From Pseudomonadota bacterium (lineage in GTDB: Bacteria; Pseudomonadota; Alphaproteobacteria; Micropepsales; Micropepsaceae): a stretch of DNA of 64,000 nucleotides. The position numbers were made by a program, and so were the translations under genes. Below, piece by piece: positions 26,442 to 37,748 of this stretch. Each line of letters opens with the position of its first letter. Position 1 is the first letter of the stretch. The notes beneath the pieces were generated by a model. It was not told the DNA's origin. It ran no database searches and saw only the letters and a list, made by a program, of their open reading frames with translations. Location: assembly GCA_016201105.1 (NCBI GenBank), contig JACQDN010000026.1, positions 1 to 64,000 on the forward strand, written 5' to 3'.

Positions 26442-27404
26442 ATGATGCACGCTTACCTCGAATTCGAACGGCCTATCGCCGAATTGGAAGGAAAAATCGT
26501 GGAGCTGAGGCAGCTTGCTGCCAACGATCCCACGATGGACATCGAAGACGATGTCACCCGCCTGCAGGCCAAGGCGAATCAGTTGATCGACGAGACCTAT
26601 GCCAAGCTCTCGCCTTGGCAGAAAGCGCTCGTCGCGCGCCATCCCGCGCGCCCGCACTTTTCCGATTACTGCTCGCAACTGATCGATGAATTCACGCCGC
26701 TGGCGGGTGATCGCGTGTTCGGCGAAGACCGCGCCGTGGTGGCGGGCCTTGGGCGCTTCCGCGGACGCCCCGTTGCCATCGTCGGCCACGAGAAGGGCAA
26801 CGACACCAAAAGCCGCCTCAAGCACAATTTCGGCATGGCGATGCCCGAAGGTTATCGCAAGGCGCACCGCATCTTCGACATGGCGAACCAGTTCGAGTTG
26901 CCGGTGATCTCCTTCGCCGATACGCAAGGCGCCTATCCCGGCGTCGGCGCGGAAGAGCGCGGGCAGGCTGAAGCCATCGCACGCTCCACGCAAGCGAGCT
27001 TGAATCTCAAAGTTCCGTTTGTTTCGGTCATTATCGGCGAAGGCATGTCGGGGGGCGCGCTGGGCATTGCGGTGGCAAACCGCGTCTACATGCTCGAACA
27101 CTCGATCTACTCGGTAATCACGCCCGAGGGCTGCGCCTCGATTCTTTGGCGTAGCGCGGACAAGACACAGGACGCCGCTGCGGCACTGCGCATCACCGCG
27201 CAGGATCTGCGCGAATTGAAAGTGATCGACGACATCGTGCCGGAGCCTTCGGGCGGCGCGCACCGCAATCCCGAACAGACGATTATGTCGGTCGGCGACA
27301 TGATCGCGCGAGGGCTTTCGGAAATGAACCATCTCTCCGGCGAGGAACTGCGCCGCCAGCGCCGCGAGAAATATCTCGCCATGGGCCGCAATCTGGCGGC
27401 TTAA
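26442..27404 (+). CDS. accA: Acetyl-CoA carboxylase carboxyltransferase alpha subunit
   Basis: 320 residues, standard size. With AccD it transfers carboxyl from biotin to acetyl-CoA, making malonyl-CoA for fatty-acid synthesis. It starts MMHAYLEFERPIAELEGKI; conserved blocks include RPHFSDYC, GHEKGNDTK, MAMPEGYRKA, SFADTQGAYPGVGAEERGQ and GEGMSGGALGI, which forms the oxyanion-type backbone site. The ATG at 26442 is near the reciprocal ECF41 promoter region but transcribed away from it. The 3' end overlaps the convergent epoxide hydrolase gene by 4 bases. Confidence 0.98.
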   Translation: MMHAYLEFERPIAELEGKIVELRQLAANDPTMDIEDDVTRLQAKANQLIDETYAKLSPWQKALVARHPARPHFSDYCSQLIDEFTPLAGDRVFGEDRAVVAGLGRFRGRPVAIVGHEKGNDTKSRLKHNFGMAMPEGYRKAHRIFDMANQFELPVISFADTQGAYPGVGAEERGQAEAIARSTQASLNLKVPFVSVIIGEGMSGGALGIAVANRVYMLEHSIYSVITPEGCASILWRSADKTQDAAAALRITAQDLRELKVIDDIVPEPSGGAHRNPEQTIMSVGDMIARGLSEMNHLSGEELRRQRREKYLAMGRNLAA

Positions 27405-28546
27405 AGCGTCCGCGCGAACTTCTGGATATCGCCGACCAGATCGTCGCCGCGCTCCAGCGCCGCGAAGTGGCCGCCTTCCTGAAAATCCGTCCAATGCGTC
27501 ACGTTCACGTGGCGCTCAACCAGCGAGCGCGGTGGGAAGGGGATGAGATCAATGGGGAAGGCCGCTATGCCGACTGGTTTTTCGATCCGTACGCCGTTCG
27601 GGACCGGTGTGCCGCTCAAATCTTCCGCCAGCCCGCGATACATCCAGGTCGCCGTGTTGAAGCTCTTCGTCACCAGATAGATCATCACATTGGTGAGGAG
27701 CTGGTCCTTGGTATAGACCTTCTCGAAACCCTTGCGCGTGTCGGACCAGCCGTGGAATTTCTCCACGATCCAGGCGCAGGCACCGACCGGCGAATCCATC
27801 ATGGCGTAAGACAGCGTCTGTGGTTTGGTCGTGTGTTCGCGGAAATAGGCGCCTTCCATCTCGAACAACTGCGCTGCGCGCGTCGCGTAGTCTTTTTCGT
27901 CCTGAGTCTCAGGATGCACGCCCGGCGAACGCCAACCGAACATGTTGAGATGCACCGCGCGGCAGCCTTTGCCGTCGTAGCCCATCCAACCGGAAATCGC
28001 CGAGCCCCAGTCGCCACCCTGTGCGATATAGTTCGAGAGCCCGAGGGTTTCCGTCATCAGTCTATCGAAATAGCGCGCGGTGGTGCGCGGGCCGATCGGG
28101 CGCTTGGGCTTGCCGGAAAATCCGTAACCCGGCAGCGACGGCACGATCACTGTGAAGGCATCCTTCGCATCGCCGCCATGTTTTTCGGGGTGTGCCAGCT
28201 TGTCGATGATGTGCAGGAATTCGAACACCGATCCCGGCCAGCCATGGCTGAGGATCAAGGGTTTCGGCGAGAGACCGGATCCCCGTTCAAGGATGAAATG
28301 AAGCTCGAGGCCGTCGACATCGGCTTTGAACTGGGGAAAACGATTCAGGGCGGCTTCCCACTTGCGCCATTCGTAGCCGTCGGCCCAATAGGCACAGAGC
28401 GCCTTCATGAAATCGAGATTGGCGCCATAGGCCCAGCTGCCCTCAAGGCCGTCGCCGCGCGGCATCTCGTGCCATTCGTAGGCGCGCACCCTGGCGCGAA
28501 TGGAATCCAGCGTCGTTTGCGGAACGTCGATTCGGAACGGTTTCAT
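27401..28546 (-). CDS. Epoxide hydrolase (alpha/beta hydrolase with EHN domain)
   Basis: 381 residues from the ATG at 28546 (MKPFRIDVPQTTLDSIRARV). The N-terminal EHN domain carries the WRKWEAALNRFPQF motif. The hydrolase core has the oxyanion motif HGWPGS, and nucleophile Asp in QGGDWGSAISGWMG. Late TDFQEGGHFAALERG holds the catalytic His. The layout matches microsomal-type (EPHX1) bacterial epoxide hydrolases; real substrate unknown. The ATG overlaps the mliC-like stop by four bases. Confidence 0.9.
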   Translation of the reverse strand: MKPFRIDVPQTTLDSIRARVRAYEWHEMPRGDGLEGSWAYGANLDFMKALCAYWADGYEWRKWEAALNRFPQFKADVDGLELHFILERGSGLSPKPLILSHGWPGSVFEFLHIIDKLAHPEKHGGDAKDAFTVIVPSLPGYGFSGKPKRPIGPRTTARYFDRLMTETLGLSNYIAQGGDWGSAISGWMGYDGKGCRAVHLNMFGWRSPGVHPETQDEKDYATRAAQLFEMEGAYFREHTTKPQTLSYAMMDSPVGACAWIVEKFHGWSDTRKGFEKVYTKDQLLTNVMIYLVTKSFNTATWMYRGLAEDLSGTPVPNGVRIEKPVGIAAFPIDLIPFPPRSLVERHVNVTHWTDFQEGGHFAALERGDDLVGDIQKFARTL

Positions 28547-28839
28547 TGCGGTCCTACGAGTTTGCAATTGGAGAGCGATAGACCGGGTGTCTGGAACAAC
28601 GCTTCGCCTTGATGTTCCCAGAACAAAGTTTGTCCGTCGCTGTAGCGTTCGCCGGAGCCCGAGCGGTCCTGCGGCAAGACGAAAGAGCGGCCTTGCACTT
28701 GCACCGTCACTCTACCGCCGTCCGCGGAATAGCTTGCCCGCAGATCGACATTGAGTGCGCAGCGGAACGTGGCAGTGCTCGCCTGCGCCGGCAATGATGC
28801 CGCGAATATGAACAGCCCAGCGAGAGCGGCAAGCCGCAT
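28543..28839 (-). CDS. MliC-like C-type lysozyme inhibitor
   Basis: 98 residues with a signal peptide (MRLAALAGLFIFAASLPAQA). The mature domain shows MliC/PliC features: TFRC near its start with Cys27, paired Cys92 near the end, and SGSGERYSDGQTLFWEHQGEALF, corresponding to the conserved SGxxY and FWxKGxxA motifs used to plug lysozyme. There is no lipobox, so it is probably periplasmic. GAGGAA precedes the start at 28839. Coupled by ATGA to the epoxide hydrolase. Confidence 0.8.
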   Translation of the reverse strand: MRLAALAGLFIFAASLPAQASTATFRCALNVDLRASYSADGGRVTVQVQGRSFVLPQDRSGSGERYSDGQTLFWEHQGEALFQTPGLSLSNCKLVGPQ

Positions 28840-28905
28840 CGCAAATTCCTCGATATTCTCTCGCGCCGATCTTGCGGCATCGGGCCCAAAACAAAAAGAG
28901 CAAAC

Positions 28906-28935
28906 AAAAAGGGGACCCATGCGGGTCCCCTTTTT
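28906..28935 (-). terminator. Rho-independent terminator after the CsgG-like gene
   Basis: Perfect 8-bp stem GGGGACCC / GGGTCCCC (28911-28918 and 28923-28930) with a 4-base loop, flanked by AAAAA and TTTTT. It lies just beyond the CsgG-like stop at 28956 and would end that leftward transcript; being symmetric it could also work rightward. Confidence 0.9.
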
Positions 28936-28955
28936 CGATGCGGCACGAATGCTGG

Positions 28956-29909
28956 TTATTTTGCCATTTCGACGATCTGCGACGAAACCCAACAGGTATC
29001 GTTTTGCTCGGTTTTCACCTCGTACCAAACACCCTCCCTGTTTGCGGTAGGGTAAAGCAGTGTACCTGGCGACAGTGAGCGCAGCACTTTGCTCTTCGAT
29101 TTCGGGCCGGCATAGCAGTGGCCAGGCTTTGTCACATTGAGCGCTTGTGCCGGTGCCTCGGTGCTCGCATTGCCCAGACCGCCCATTTGCTCGACCAATT
29201 TGGTGTAAGCGTCGATGTAGGCAAGCGCCACGACTTGGCCGATGCCGGTATTCTGATAGCTGGTGACGCCGGCCCCGCCGCCGCCACTCCAGTTGGCCCA
29301 ACCGGCGCCAACGCCGAAGCCGATGTCGGTCTTCGAGCCATGGCCTTCGGTGATCGGTCCCATTTCGCCGGTGCGCACGTTGGCGATCGAGAGAACGACG
29401 TCGGCAGTCTTGCTGTTGATACTGATGTTGCTGACGATCGCACCGACGCCACCACCGATCAGGCCGCCCAGCACGCCACCGACATTGGTGCCGTTCGCAT
29501 TGTTGTTCTTCGAGGCAATGTCGGGAATGAGGATGTAGTCGGCGGCCTTGAGCTGGCCCTTGCCCATGTTCGATTGATTCTGCAATTGGCCCTCACCGGC
29601 CAGATCGCGTTCTTGCTGGATCATTTCGAAGCCCTTGCCCCGAACCACAAGGGTGAAGCAGCCCGATCTCTGCACGAACACTTTGAGGAGCGCTTCTGGC
29701 GATTCCAGGCCGAGGCCCTCCCACCATTTGTTCTCCGGTTCTCGCACTGCGATGGTGCCAAGATTTCGGGTGCAGGTGGGAATCTCCGCCACCTTGCGTG
29801 CCGTCTTGTCCTTGATCGATTCCGCTTGTGCCGGTGCTAGTGCCGGCAGGACGAACGCCATCGCCATCGCGCTTGCGGCGGCGGCGCGCAGGATTACCCC
29901 GATGCGCAT
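28956..29909 (-). CDS. CsgG/HfaB-type secreted protein with C-terminal SH3-like region
   Basis: 317 residues from the ATG at 29909, with AGAGAGGATCAC as ribosome site. A signal peptide (MRIGVILRAAAASAMAMA...) is followed by a CsgG-like domain: GKGFEMIQQERDLAGEGQ, then KAADYILIPDIA, then TADVVLSIANVRTGEM. CsgG relatives form outer-membrane secretion pores or anchors such as HfaB in holdfast. No lipobox Cys is seen. The C-terminal 70 residues (SKSKVLRSLSPGTLLYPTANREGVW) look like a bacterial SH3 domain. No curli or holdfast genes are nearby. Confidence 0.8.
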   Translation of the reverse strand: MRIGVILRAAAASAMAMAFVLPALAPAQAESIKDKTARKVAEIPTCTRNLGTIAVREPENKWWEGLGLESPEALLKVFVQRSGCFTLVVRGKGFEMIQQERDLAGEGQLQNQSNMGKGQLKAADYILIPDIASKNNNANGTNVGGVLGGLIGGGVGAIVSNISINSKTADVVLSIANVRTGEMGPITEGHGSKTDIGFGVGAGWANWSGGGGAGVTSYQNTGIGQVVALAYIDAYTKLVEQMGGLGNASTEAPAQALNVTKPGHCYAGPKSKSKVLRSLSPGTLLYPTANREGVWYEVKTEQNDTCWVSSQIVEMAK

Positions 29910-30076
29910 GTGATCCTCTCTGTTGAAGGCTAGAAAGCCTGGAAAACCTTGGTGTGCGGCCTTATCCATCACACCGGATAAGACTAGCGAATGCCGGGAA
30001 ATCCGCAACGGGCGGATTTCCTGGAGAACAGGCGCTTTTGCCGGATTTGTGCTAGAGTTTCGCTTCTGGCGTAACT

Positions 30077-30090
30077 GTCCGTATACGGAC
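30077..30090. promoter_or_regulatory. Perfect 14-bp palindrome before the first small membrane gene
   Basis: GTCCGTATACGGAC is an exact dyad with no spacer, ending 18 bases before the ATG at 30109. The position, over the expected transcription start or -10 region, is typical of a repressor operator. The regulator is not identifiable. Confidence 0.55.
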
Positions 30091-30108
30091 TAAGTGTTGG
30101 GGGTAATC

Positions 30109-30444
30109 ATGCATATGCTTTTTGGCGCGGTGCTTCATGTCACCGTGTTTGCAACTCTCGCGTTTTTTGTTCTGTTCGCGGCGAGCAAGTCCGATGGGTT
30201 CGTCGCCCTGCTGGGCCGCTTGCTCGGCTACTGGTTCCTGCTGCTGGCCGTTCTTGGCCTGGTCATGGCCGTCATGTTCCATCTGTCCGGCGGCAAGCCG
30301 TTCGGAATCGATATGATGAAAGATCATCCAGGCTGGATGCACCAGTGGGACCGTGAGGCGCCGCCGCCTCCGCCCAATACCACGCCTGCAACGCCTCCGG
30401 CCAAGGACGTCGCTCCACCGCCGGCGCCGAAGAAGAAAGGCTGA
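30109..30444 (+). CDS. Small membrane protein, first of a tandem paralog pair
   Basis: 111 residues from the ATG at 30109 after TTGGGGG. Two membrane helices: LHVTVFATLAFFVLFAASK, then GYWFLLLAVLGLVMAVMFHL. They are joined by KSDGFVALLGRLLG. A cytoplasmic or periplasmic tail of about 35 residues is rich in proline and alanine (PPPPPNTTP...) and ends in KKKG. It is clearly paralogous to the gene at 30562: the ASK(S/T)xGxVAL(L/I)GR(L/V)L motif is shared. Function is unknown. A GTG start at 30094 would add five residues. Confidence 0.75.
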   Translation: MHMLFGAVLHVTVFATLAFFVLFAASKSDGFVALLGRLLGYWFLLLAVLGLVMAVMFHLSGGKPFGIDMMKDHPGWMHQWDREAPPPPPNTTPATPPAKDVAPPPAPKKKG

Positions 30445-30469
30445 CGCAAGAACTTTACACATGAAATTG

Positions 30470-30506
30470 ATTCACGCGCGGCATTGCCAGGATGTCGCGC
30501 GTGAAT
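30470..30506. promoter_or_regulatory. 11-bp inverted repeat between the paralogous membrane genes
   Basis: ATTCACGCGCG at 30470-30480 pairs exactly with CGCGCGTGAAT at 30496-30506, loop 15 bases, followed by TTTT. It may end the first transcript. Right after it, TGCTATGAT at 30509-30517 is a good extended -10, so the second gene probably has its own promoter. The dyad could also be an operator. Confidence 0.5.
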
Positions 30507-30561
30507 TTTGCTATGATACCAGTGCCTGGTCTGGCGCTGGAACCCTTCGAGGTCCGTCAAA

Positions 30562-30861
30562 ATGCGTTTTGCGTTGAGTATCGCGATGCAAGCCACCGGC
30601 TTGGCGATTGTCGGTTTTATCTTGCTGTTCATGGCGAGCAAAACGCAGGGCGTTGTCGCGCTGATCGGAAGAGTTTTGGCGGTCTGGGTCTATTTTGTCG
30701 CCGCAGTGGTCGCAGCGGCGGGGATCATGGCCTTCATGCATATGGGACCATTCTACAATCCCATGGCGCCGCGCTATGTGCCGAACAGCTACTACCGCGT
30801 GCCGCAGAATCCGCCCATGCAGCGCCCGCTGCCCGTGAAGCCCCCGGGGCATGGGACATAG
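30562..30861 (+). CDS. Small membrane protein, second of a tandem paralog pair
   Basis: 99 residues. Two membrane helices (LSIAMQATGLAIVGFILLFM and VWVYFVAAVVAAAGIMAFM) flank ASKTQGVVALIGRVLA, the same motif as in the gene at 30109. The tail is rich in Pro and Tyr with MG-P and RVPQNPPMQRPLP segments, unlike the first copy's Ala/Pro tail, so the tails have diverged most. The product family is not one I recognise. The 3' end is 24 bases from the convergent secA stop. Confidence 0.75.
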   Translation: MRFALSIAMQATGLAIVGFILLFMASKTQGVVALIGRVLAVWVYFVAAVVAAAGIMAFMHMGPFYNPMAPRYVPNSYYRVPQNPPMQRPLPVKPPGHGT

Positions 30862-30884
30862 GACGGTCCTAGCCGAAATTCACG

Positions 30885-33608
<2,724 letters not shown>

Positions 33609-33810
33609 GAAAATCCTCTAGAAGCCGGAAGTACCGGGATGGCGTGACCATTCCGGCGGATACGCAAAATCACCCGGCGTAACGCTCGTCCGGACGCGCC
33701 GGGGAGAGATAAGAACGGGCTTCCCCCTTGTCAATTCAAGCGATTCCGCCCTATTCCGCCGCTCCCAGGGCGGCGGCCCTCGCAGCGTAGGCCTAAGAGG
33801 TCACAGGGCT

Positions 33811-35124
33811 ATGGCAAAAGGTTCCGGGACGGTGGCGAAGAAGCCCCGATCTTCATCTTCCGCGAAAGCCGCTTTGGCCAATGCCAAGCAGGTGCACGCT
33901 ATTTCACCTTTGGCGCCGAAAACATTCGTCGGCCTGCCACCTCTGGCTGGTGTGAGGCTCGCCACCGGAGAGGCGGGTGTCCGCTACAAGGACCGCACCG
34001 ACGTTCTCGTCGCAGTGTTCGCGCCGGGCACCCAGGTGGCCGGGGTCTTTACCAAGTCCAAAACTTCCTCCGCGCCGGTCGATTGGTGCCGCGCCCAGAT
34101 GAAGGCCGGCACCGCCCGCGGTCTGGTCGTGAACAGCGGCAATGCCAACGCGTTCACCGGCAAAGCCGGTTTCGAGGGCGCCCGCAGCGTCGCCGAATCC
34201 GCCGCCGGCGCCATTGGTTGTCGGGCGAGCGAAGTGATGCTCGCCTCCACCGGCGTCATCGGCGAACCGTTGCCCGCCGATCGCATCACAAAGATTCTGG
34301 CATCGCTGGTGGAAGCGGGATCTGCCAGCGGCTGGCGCGCTGCCGCCGAAGCCATCATGACGACGGACACCTATCCCAAGCTTGCAACTGCCGCGGCCGC
34401 CATCGACGGTCGCAAAGTCACCATTAACGGCATCGCCAAAGGCTCCGGCATGATTGCGCCCGATATGGCGACGATGCTTGCCTTCGTCTTTACGGACGCG
34501 AACCTGCCGTCGTCCGTGTTGCACGATCTGTTGGCGCAAGGTGTGAAGCCGTCCTTTAATTCCATCACGGTCGACAGCGATACATCCACCAGCGACACGC
34601 TGCTTCTTTTCGCGACCGGCAAGGGCGCGAGCCATGCCGCAATCACCAAAGCCAACGACAAGCGTCTTGGCGAGTTCAGGAAACAGCTCGACAAGGTTCT
34701 GCTCGATCTTGCCTTGCAAGTCGTCAAAGACGGCGAGGGCGCGCAGAAGCTGATCCAGATCGACGTCGGCGGAGCGCAGTCGGACGACTCCGCGCGCAAG
34801 ATTGCGCTGGCGATCGCGAATTCACCGCTTGTGAAAACTGCCATTGCGGGCGCGGATGCGAATTGGGGCCGCATTGTCATGGCGATCGGCAAAGCCGGAG
34901 AGCCTGCCGATCGGGACAAGCTGAAGATCTCGTTTGGCGGCAAAGTCGTCGCCGAAAAAGGCTTGCGCGCCTCAGGCTACGACGAAGCCGCGGCGACGAA
35001 AGCGGTGTCGGGCCGCGAGGTGCACATCGCAGTCGATCTCGGTCTCAACAAAGGCGCGGCGCGGGTCTGGACCTGCGATCTGACCCATGGATACATCGAT
35101 ATCAACGGCAGTTACCGCAGCTAA
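33811..35124 (+). CDS. argJ: Bifunctional ornithine acetyltransferase/N-acetylglutamate synthase
   Basis: 437 residues. ArgJ transfers acetyl from N-acetylornithine to glutamate in arginine synthesis, and in the bifunctional form can also use acetyl-CoA. The self-cleavage and nucleophile site is [13 protein letters not shown], with Thr in the MAT-M-L motif; the GAVKHAS-type N-terminal region reads [16 protein letters not shown] 30-residue basic and Ala/Ser-rich extension precedes the domain. Conserved [11 protein letters not shown] and [18 protein letters not shown] are present. The next gene is mutT, 87 bases on. Confidence 0.95.
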   Translation: MAKGSGTVAKKPRSSSSAKAALANAKQVHAISPLAPKTFVGLPPLAGVRLATGEAGVRYKDRTDVLVAVFAPGTQVAGVFTKSKTSSAPVDWCRAQMKAGTARGLVVNSGNANAFTGKAGFEGARSVAESAAGAIGCRASEVMLASTGVIGEPLPADRITKILASLVEAGSASGWRAAAEAIMTTDTYPKLATAAAAIDGRKVTINGIAKGSGMIAPDMATMLAFVFTDANLPSSVLHDLLAQGVKPSFNSITVDSDTSTSDTLLLFATGKGASHAAITKANDKRLGEFRKQLDKVLLDLALQVVKDGEGAQKLIQIDVGGAQSDDSARKIALAIANSPLVKTAIAGADANWGRIVMAIGKAGEPADRDKLKISFGGKVVAEKGLRASGYDEAAATKAVSGREVHIAVDLGLNKGAARVWTCDLTHGYIDINGSYRS

Positions 35125-35211
35125 GCCGTTGATTTACCGCGCTTAGCTCGGATTGTGCGCGTTTTCTTAAGTCAACTTTAGGAAGCCCCTCCCATAGTGG
35201 AACATGCGGAC

Positions 35212-35610
35212 ATGAAGACGATTCTTGTTGCTGCTTGCGCATTGATCGATCCCGACGGGCGGGTGTTGATCGCGCAGCGACCGGCCGACAAGAGCATGGC
35301 GGGGTTATGGGAATTTCCGGGCGGCAAGGTCGAGACAGGAGAACGTCCCGAAGAGGCGCTTATCCGGGAACTTCGGGAAGAACTTTCCATCGCGGTGAAG
35401 GAAGCCTGTCTGGCGCCGTTCACTTTCGCTTCGCACAGCTACATGGACTTCCATCTGCTGATGCCGCTCTACGTATGCCGCAAATGGGATGGCATCGTGG
35501 TGGCGACGGAACATCAGGCGCTCAAATGGGTGAAGCCGCGCGATCTGCGTTCCTATCCGATGCCGCCGGCCGACCTGCCGCTCATAGCGATGCTCGTCGA
35601 TCTGCTTTGA
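35212..35610 (+). CDS. mutT: MutT-type Nudix hydrolase (8-oxo-dGTP diphosphatase)
   Basis: 132 residues. The Nudix box is GGKVETGERPEEALIRELRE followed by ELSI; the usual Gly after the EE motif is replaced by Ser. It would remove oxidised dGTP from the pool; the WEFPGGK stretch and RPADKSMAG are typical of MutT. I use the ATG at 35212; an in-frame GTG at 35197 adds five residues and has AGGAAG upstream. The stop overlaps the likely TTG start of the Flp pilin. Confidence 0.9.
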   Translation: MKTILVAACALIDPDGRVLIAQRPADKSMAGLWEFPGGKVETGERPEEALIRELREELSIAVKEACLAPFTFASHSYMDFHLLMPLYVCRKWDGIVVATEHQALKWVKPRDLRSYPMPPADLPLIAMLVDLL

Positions 35611-35756
35611 TTGCATTCATCGGCGACTGTTCCGGCGCCACCTCCATCGAATACGCCATGATTGCCGCGGGCATTTCCGTCGCCATCATCACGGCGCTCG
35701 GCGTGCTCAGCGTCAACGTCAAAGCGCTGTTCGATTCCATCGTTGCCGCGCTTTAG
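35607..35756 (+). CDS. Flp/Fap-type pilin
   Basis: 49 residues from a TTG at 35607 that overlaps the mutT stop. GDCSGATSIEYAMIAAG is the class III prepilin signature: cleavage after Gly10, Glu15 at +5, then Tyr and a single hydrophobic helix (ISVAIITALGVL). Flp pilins build Tad pili for surface attachment. No tad/cpa genes are near, so this is an orphan copy. Usual Flp prepilins start with MKxF, a little longer basic leader; the reading here gives MIAF, so the start is the least certain part. Confidence 0.65.
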   Translation: MIAFIGDCSGATSIEYAMIAAGISVAIITALGVLSVNVKALFDSIVAAL

Positions 35757-36601
35757 CGCGGCTTGGTTTGTTCTCCCGCCGCGTGTTCCTGCGTGCCGAG
35801 CGCGTCGGCGAGGCGCGTCTTGGCCGCGCCCGGGCGCAACGGCTTCTGCTGGCTTTCGTGCGGCACCCAACCGGTCAGATAGAGGATGTCGAAGGTGGCG
35901 GTGAACCTTCCATCTTCGCTGTGACGGGAAGCGTAGTGCGCCATCGCCCCCGCAAGCACATCGCGCCGCAACGGCGCGCGCAGGCGCTCCTCTAGAGCGT
36001 TGGTTTCGCCCAGCGCGCGCAGGTCTTTCACCAAGGTCGCAAAATCGCGATAGCGCACGACCGTGCGCTCGATATCGGCCACCGGCAGAGCAAAGCCGGC
36101 GCGTTGCAGCAGACCGCCCAGATCGCGCACATCGGCAAAAGGCGCGACGCGTGGACTGACGCCTCCCGTGATTTCGCTTTCTGCCATGGCCAGAGAGTCG
36201 CGCAATTCGCGCAACGTCTCGCCCCCGAAGAGTGCGGCGATGAAAAGCCCGTCTGGTTTTAGCGCACGGCGTATTTGGATCAGGGCGCCCGGCAAGTCGT
36301 TCACCGCATGAAGCGACAGAATGCTGATGGCGAGATCGTATCTTCCGGTGGGGAGGGAGAGGGTTTCATCATCGGACAGCGCAAGGCGCGACCAAGTTCG
36401 GGCGAAGGGCTTGATAAGCGCAAAGCTTTCGTCGCGCGAAGCCAAATCGAAGGCGTCGCCAAAGGTGCGGTTCACCGGCGCCAATCGTTCTGCGATGCCC
36501 TCCGCTGCTTCAACGGCCAGAAAGCTTCCCCCCAGTCGCGCCGCCCGTGCCCGATGAAGCCCATAGGCTTTTTTGTCGAAAATTGTCGGCGGACCGCTCA
36601 T
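35753..36601 (-). CDS. SAM-dependent methyltransferase-fold protein (NDUFAF5-like)
   Basis: 282 residues from the ATG at 36601. The start IFDKKAYGLHRARAA is shared by the NDUFAF5/C20orf7 family and BioC-like proteins of alphaproteobacteria. A Rossmann methyltransferase region follows (YDLAISILSLHAVNDLPGAL and IRRALKPDGLFIAALFGGETL). The usual glycine-rich SAM loop is weak, as in NDUFAF5, which hydroxylates an arginine of complex I in mitochondria. Role here inferred only. Its 3' end overlaps the convergent pilin gene by 4 bases, and it is divergent from comF. Confidence 0.82.
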   Translation of the reverse strand: MSGPPTIFDKKAYGLHRARAARLGGSFLAVEAAEGIAERLAPVNRTFGDAFDLASRDESFALIKPFARTWSRLALSDDETLSLPTGRYDLAISILSLHAVNDLPGALIQIRRALKPDGLFIAALFGGETLRELRDSLAMAESEITGGVSPRVAPFADVRDLGGLLQRAGFALPVADIERTVVRYRDFATLVKDLRALGETNALEERLRAPLRRDVLAGAMAHYASRHSEDGRFTATFDILYLTGWVPHESQQKPLRPGAAKTRLADALGTQEHAAGEQTKPR

Positions 36602-36642
36602 GCGACAAACATCTGAGACATTTCGGTGCTCAGAATACGCCG

Positions 36643-37440
36643 ATGTCCCTTCTTTCCGATAGCGCCGCACCCGGCTCCTCGATTGCGACACGCATGGCGC
36701 GCGCATTGCTCGATATCGTCTATCCGCCGCTCTGTTTCCTCTGCCGCGAGCCGTTAGCCGACCCGCATAGTCTTTGCGCCGCGTGCTGGAAGAAGATGGC
36801 CTTCATCGACGGTTGTTGCTGCACGCAATGCGGATTGCCTTTCGATCTGGATCCGGTCGGCTCCGATCCAGACAAAGAGACCCGCTGCGCCGGTTGCCTC
36901 GCCAAGCCGCCCGCCTATGACCGCGCGCGCTCGGCGGTGCGTTACGATGAGGCGAGCCGCGACGGCATTCTCGCGCTCAAGCGTGCCGATCGTTTGGAGA
37001 TGGTGCCCGCATTCACGCGCTGGCTGGAGCGTAGCGGCGGCGAACTGCTCGATGGCAGCGATCTCATCGTGCCGGTGCCGTTGCATCCCTGGCGGCTGTG
37101 GTGGCGACGCTACAATCAAGCCGCGGTGCTCGCCCAAGCGCTCGCGCGCGCCTCGGGCAAGCCGGTCGATCCGCTCGCTCTCGCGCGGATTAAACGGACG
37201 CCGAGCCAAGGCGAGATGCCGTCGGCCAAGGCGCGCCGCCGCAACATGAGGGGCGCCTTCAAGGTTCCGCCCTCTCACGGCGAGGTTGTGAAAGGGCGCG
37301 GCGTGCTCCTGGTAGACGACGTGATGACCACCGGCGCCACCCTGGACGCGTGCGCCCGGGCGCTGAAGCGGGCAGGCGCATCAAGGGTTTGCGTGCTGAC
37401 GCTGGCGCGCGTTGTACGACCACGCACCGACGCGATATAG
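36643..37440 (+). CDS. ComF family phosphoribosyltransferase-like protein
   Basis: 265 residues from the ATG at 36643. An N-terminal zinc-binding region has CFLC, CAAC, CTQC and CAGC pairs within residues 30-90. The C-terminal domain carries the PRPP-binding motif GVLLVDDVMTTGATLDAC near residues 220-240. ComF proteins aid DNA uptake in competent bacteria; in alphaproteobacteria the role is unclear. Followed by grxC after 50 bases in the same direction. Confidence 0.92.
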   Translation: MSLLSDSAAPGSSIATRMARALLDIVYPPLCFLCREPLADPHSLCAACWKKMAFIDGCCCTQCGLPFDLDPVGSDPDKETRCAGCLAKPPAYDRARSAVRYDEASRDGILALKRADRLEMVPAFTRWLERSGGELLDGSDLIVPVPLHPWRLWWRRYNQAAVLAQALARASGKPVDPLALARIKRTPSQGEMPSAKARRRNMRGAFKVPPSHGEVVKGRGVLLVDDVMTTGATLDACARALKRAGASRVCVLTLARVVRPRTDAI

Positions 37441-37490
37441 AATCGGATAAGGCTGCGTTCGCCAAGGGAGTTCACGTTGGGACTGGCGTT

Positions 37491-37748
37491 ATGCCGAAAG
37501 TGACGATTTACACCACGCCGATCTGCCCCTACTGCGTGCGTGCGAAAGCGTTGCTCAAGAAGAAGGGCGTGGATTTCGACGAAATCGACGTCTTCATGGA
37601 CTGCGACGGGCGCTCCGCCATGCAAGAGAAGGCCGGCGGTTGTCACTCGGTCCCGCAGATTTTCATCGGCGACAGGCACGTAGGCGGTTGCGACGATCTG
37701 TACGAGCTTGAGCGGGCAGGCGAACTCGATCCGCTTTTGGCGGGCTAG
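37491..37748 (+). CDS. grxC: Glutaredoxin 3
   Basis: 85 residues, standard for GrxC. The active site is CPYC at residues 12-15 (TTPICPYCVRAK), followed by cis-proline in SVPQIFIG and GGCDDLYELE. It reduces disulfides with glutathione. The stop is immediately followed by the ATG of the nitrilase-family gene (37748/37749), so both share a transcript, an order seen in many alphaproteobacteria. Confidence 0.97.
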   Translation: MPKVTIYTTPICPYCVRAKALLKKKGVDFDEIDVFMDCDGRSAMQEKAGGCHSVPQIFIGDRHVGGCDDLYELERAGELDPLLAG

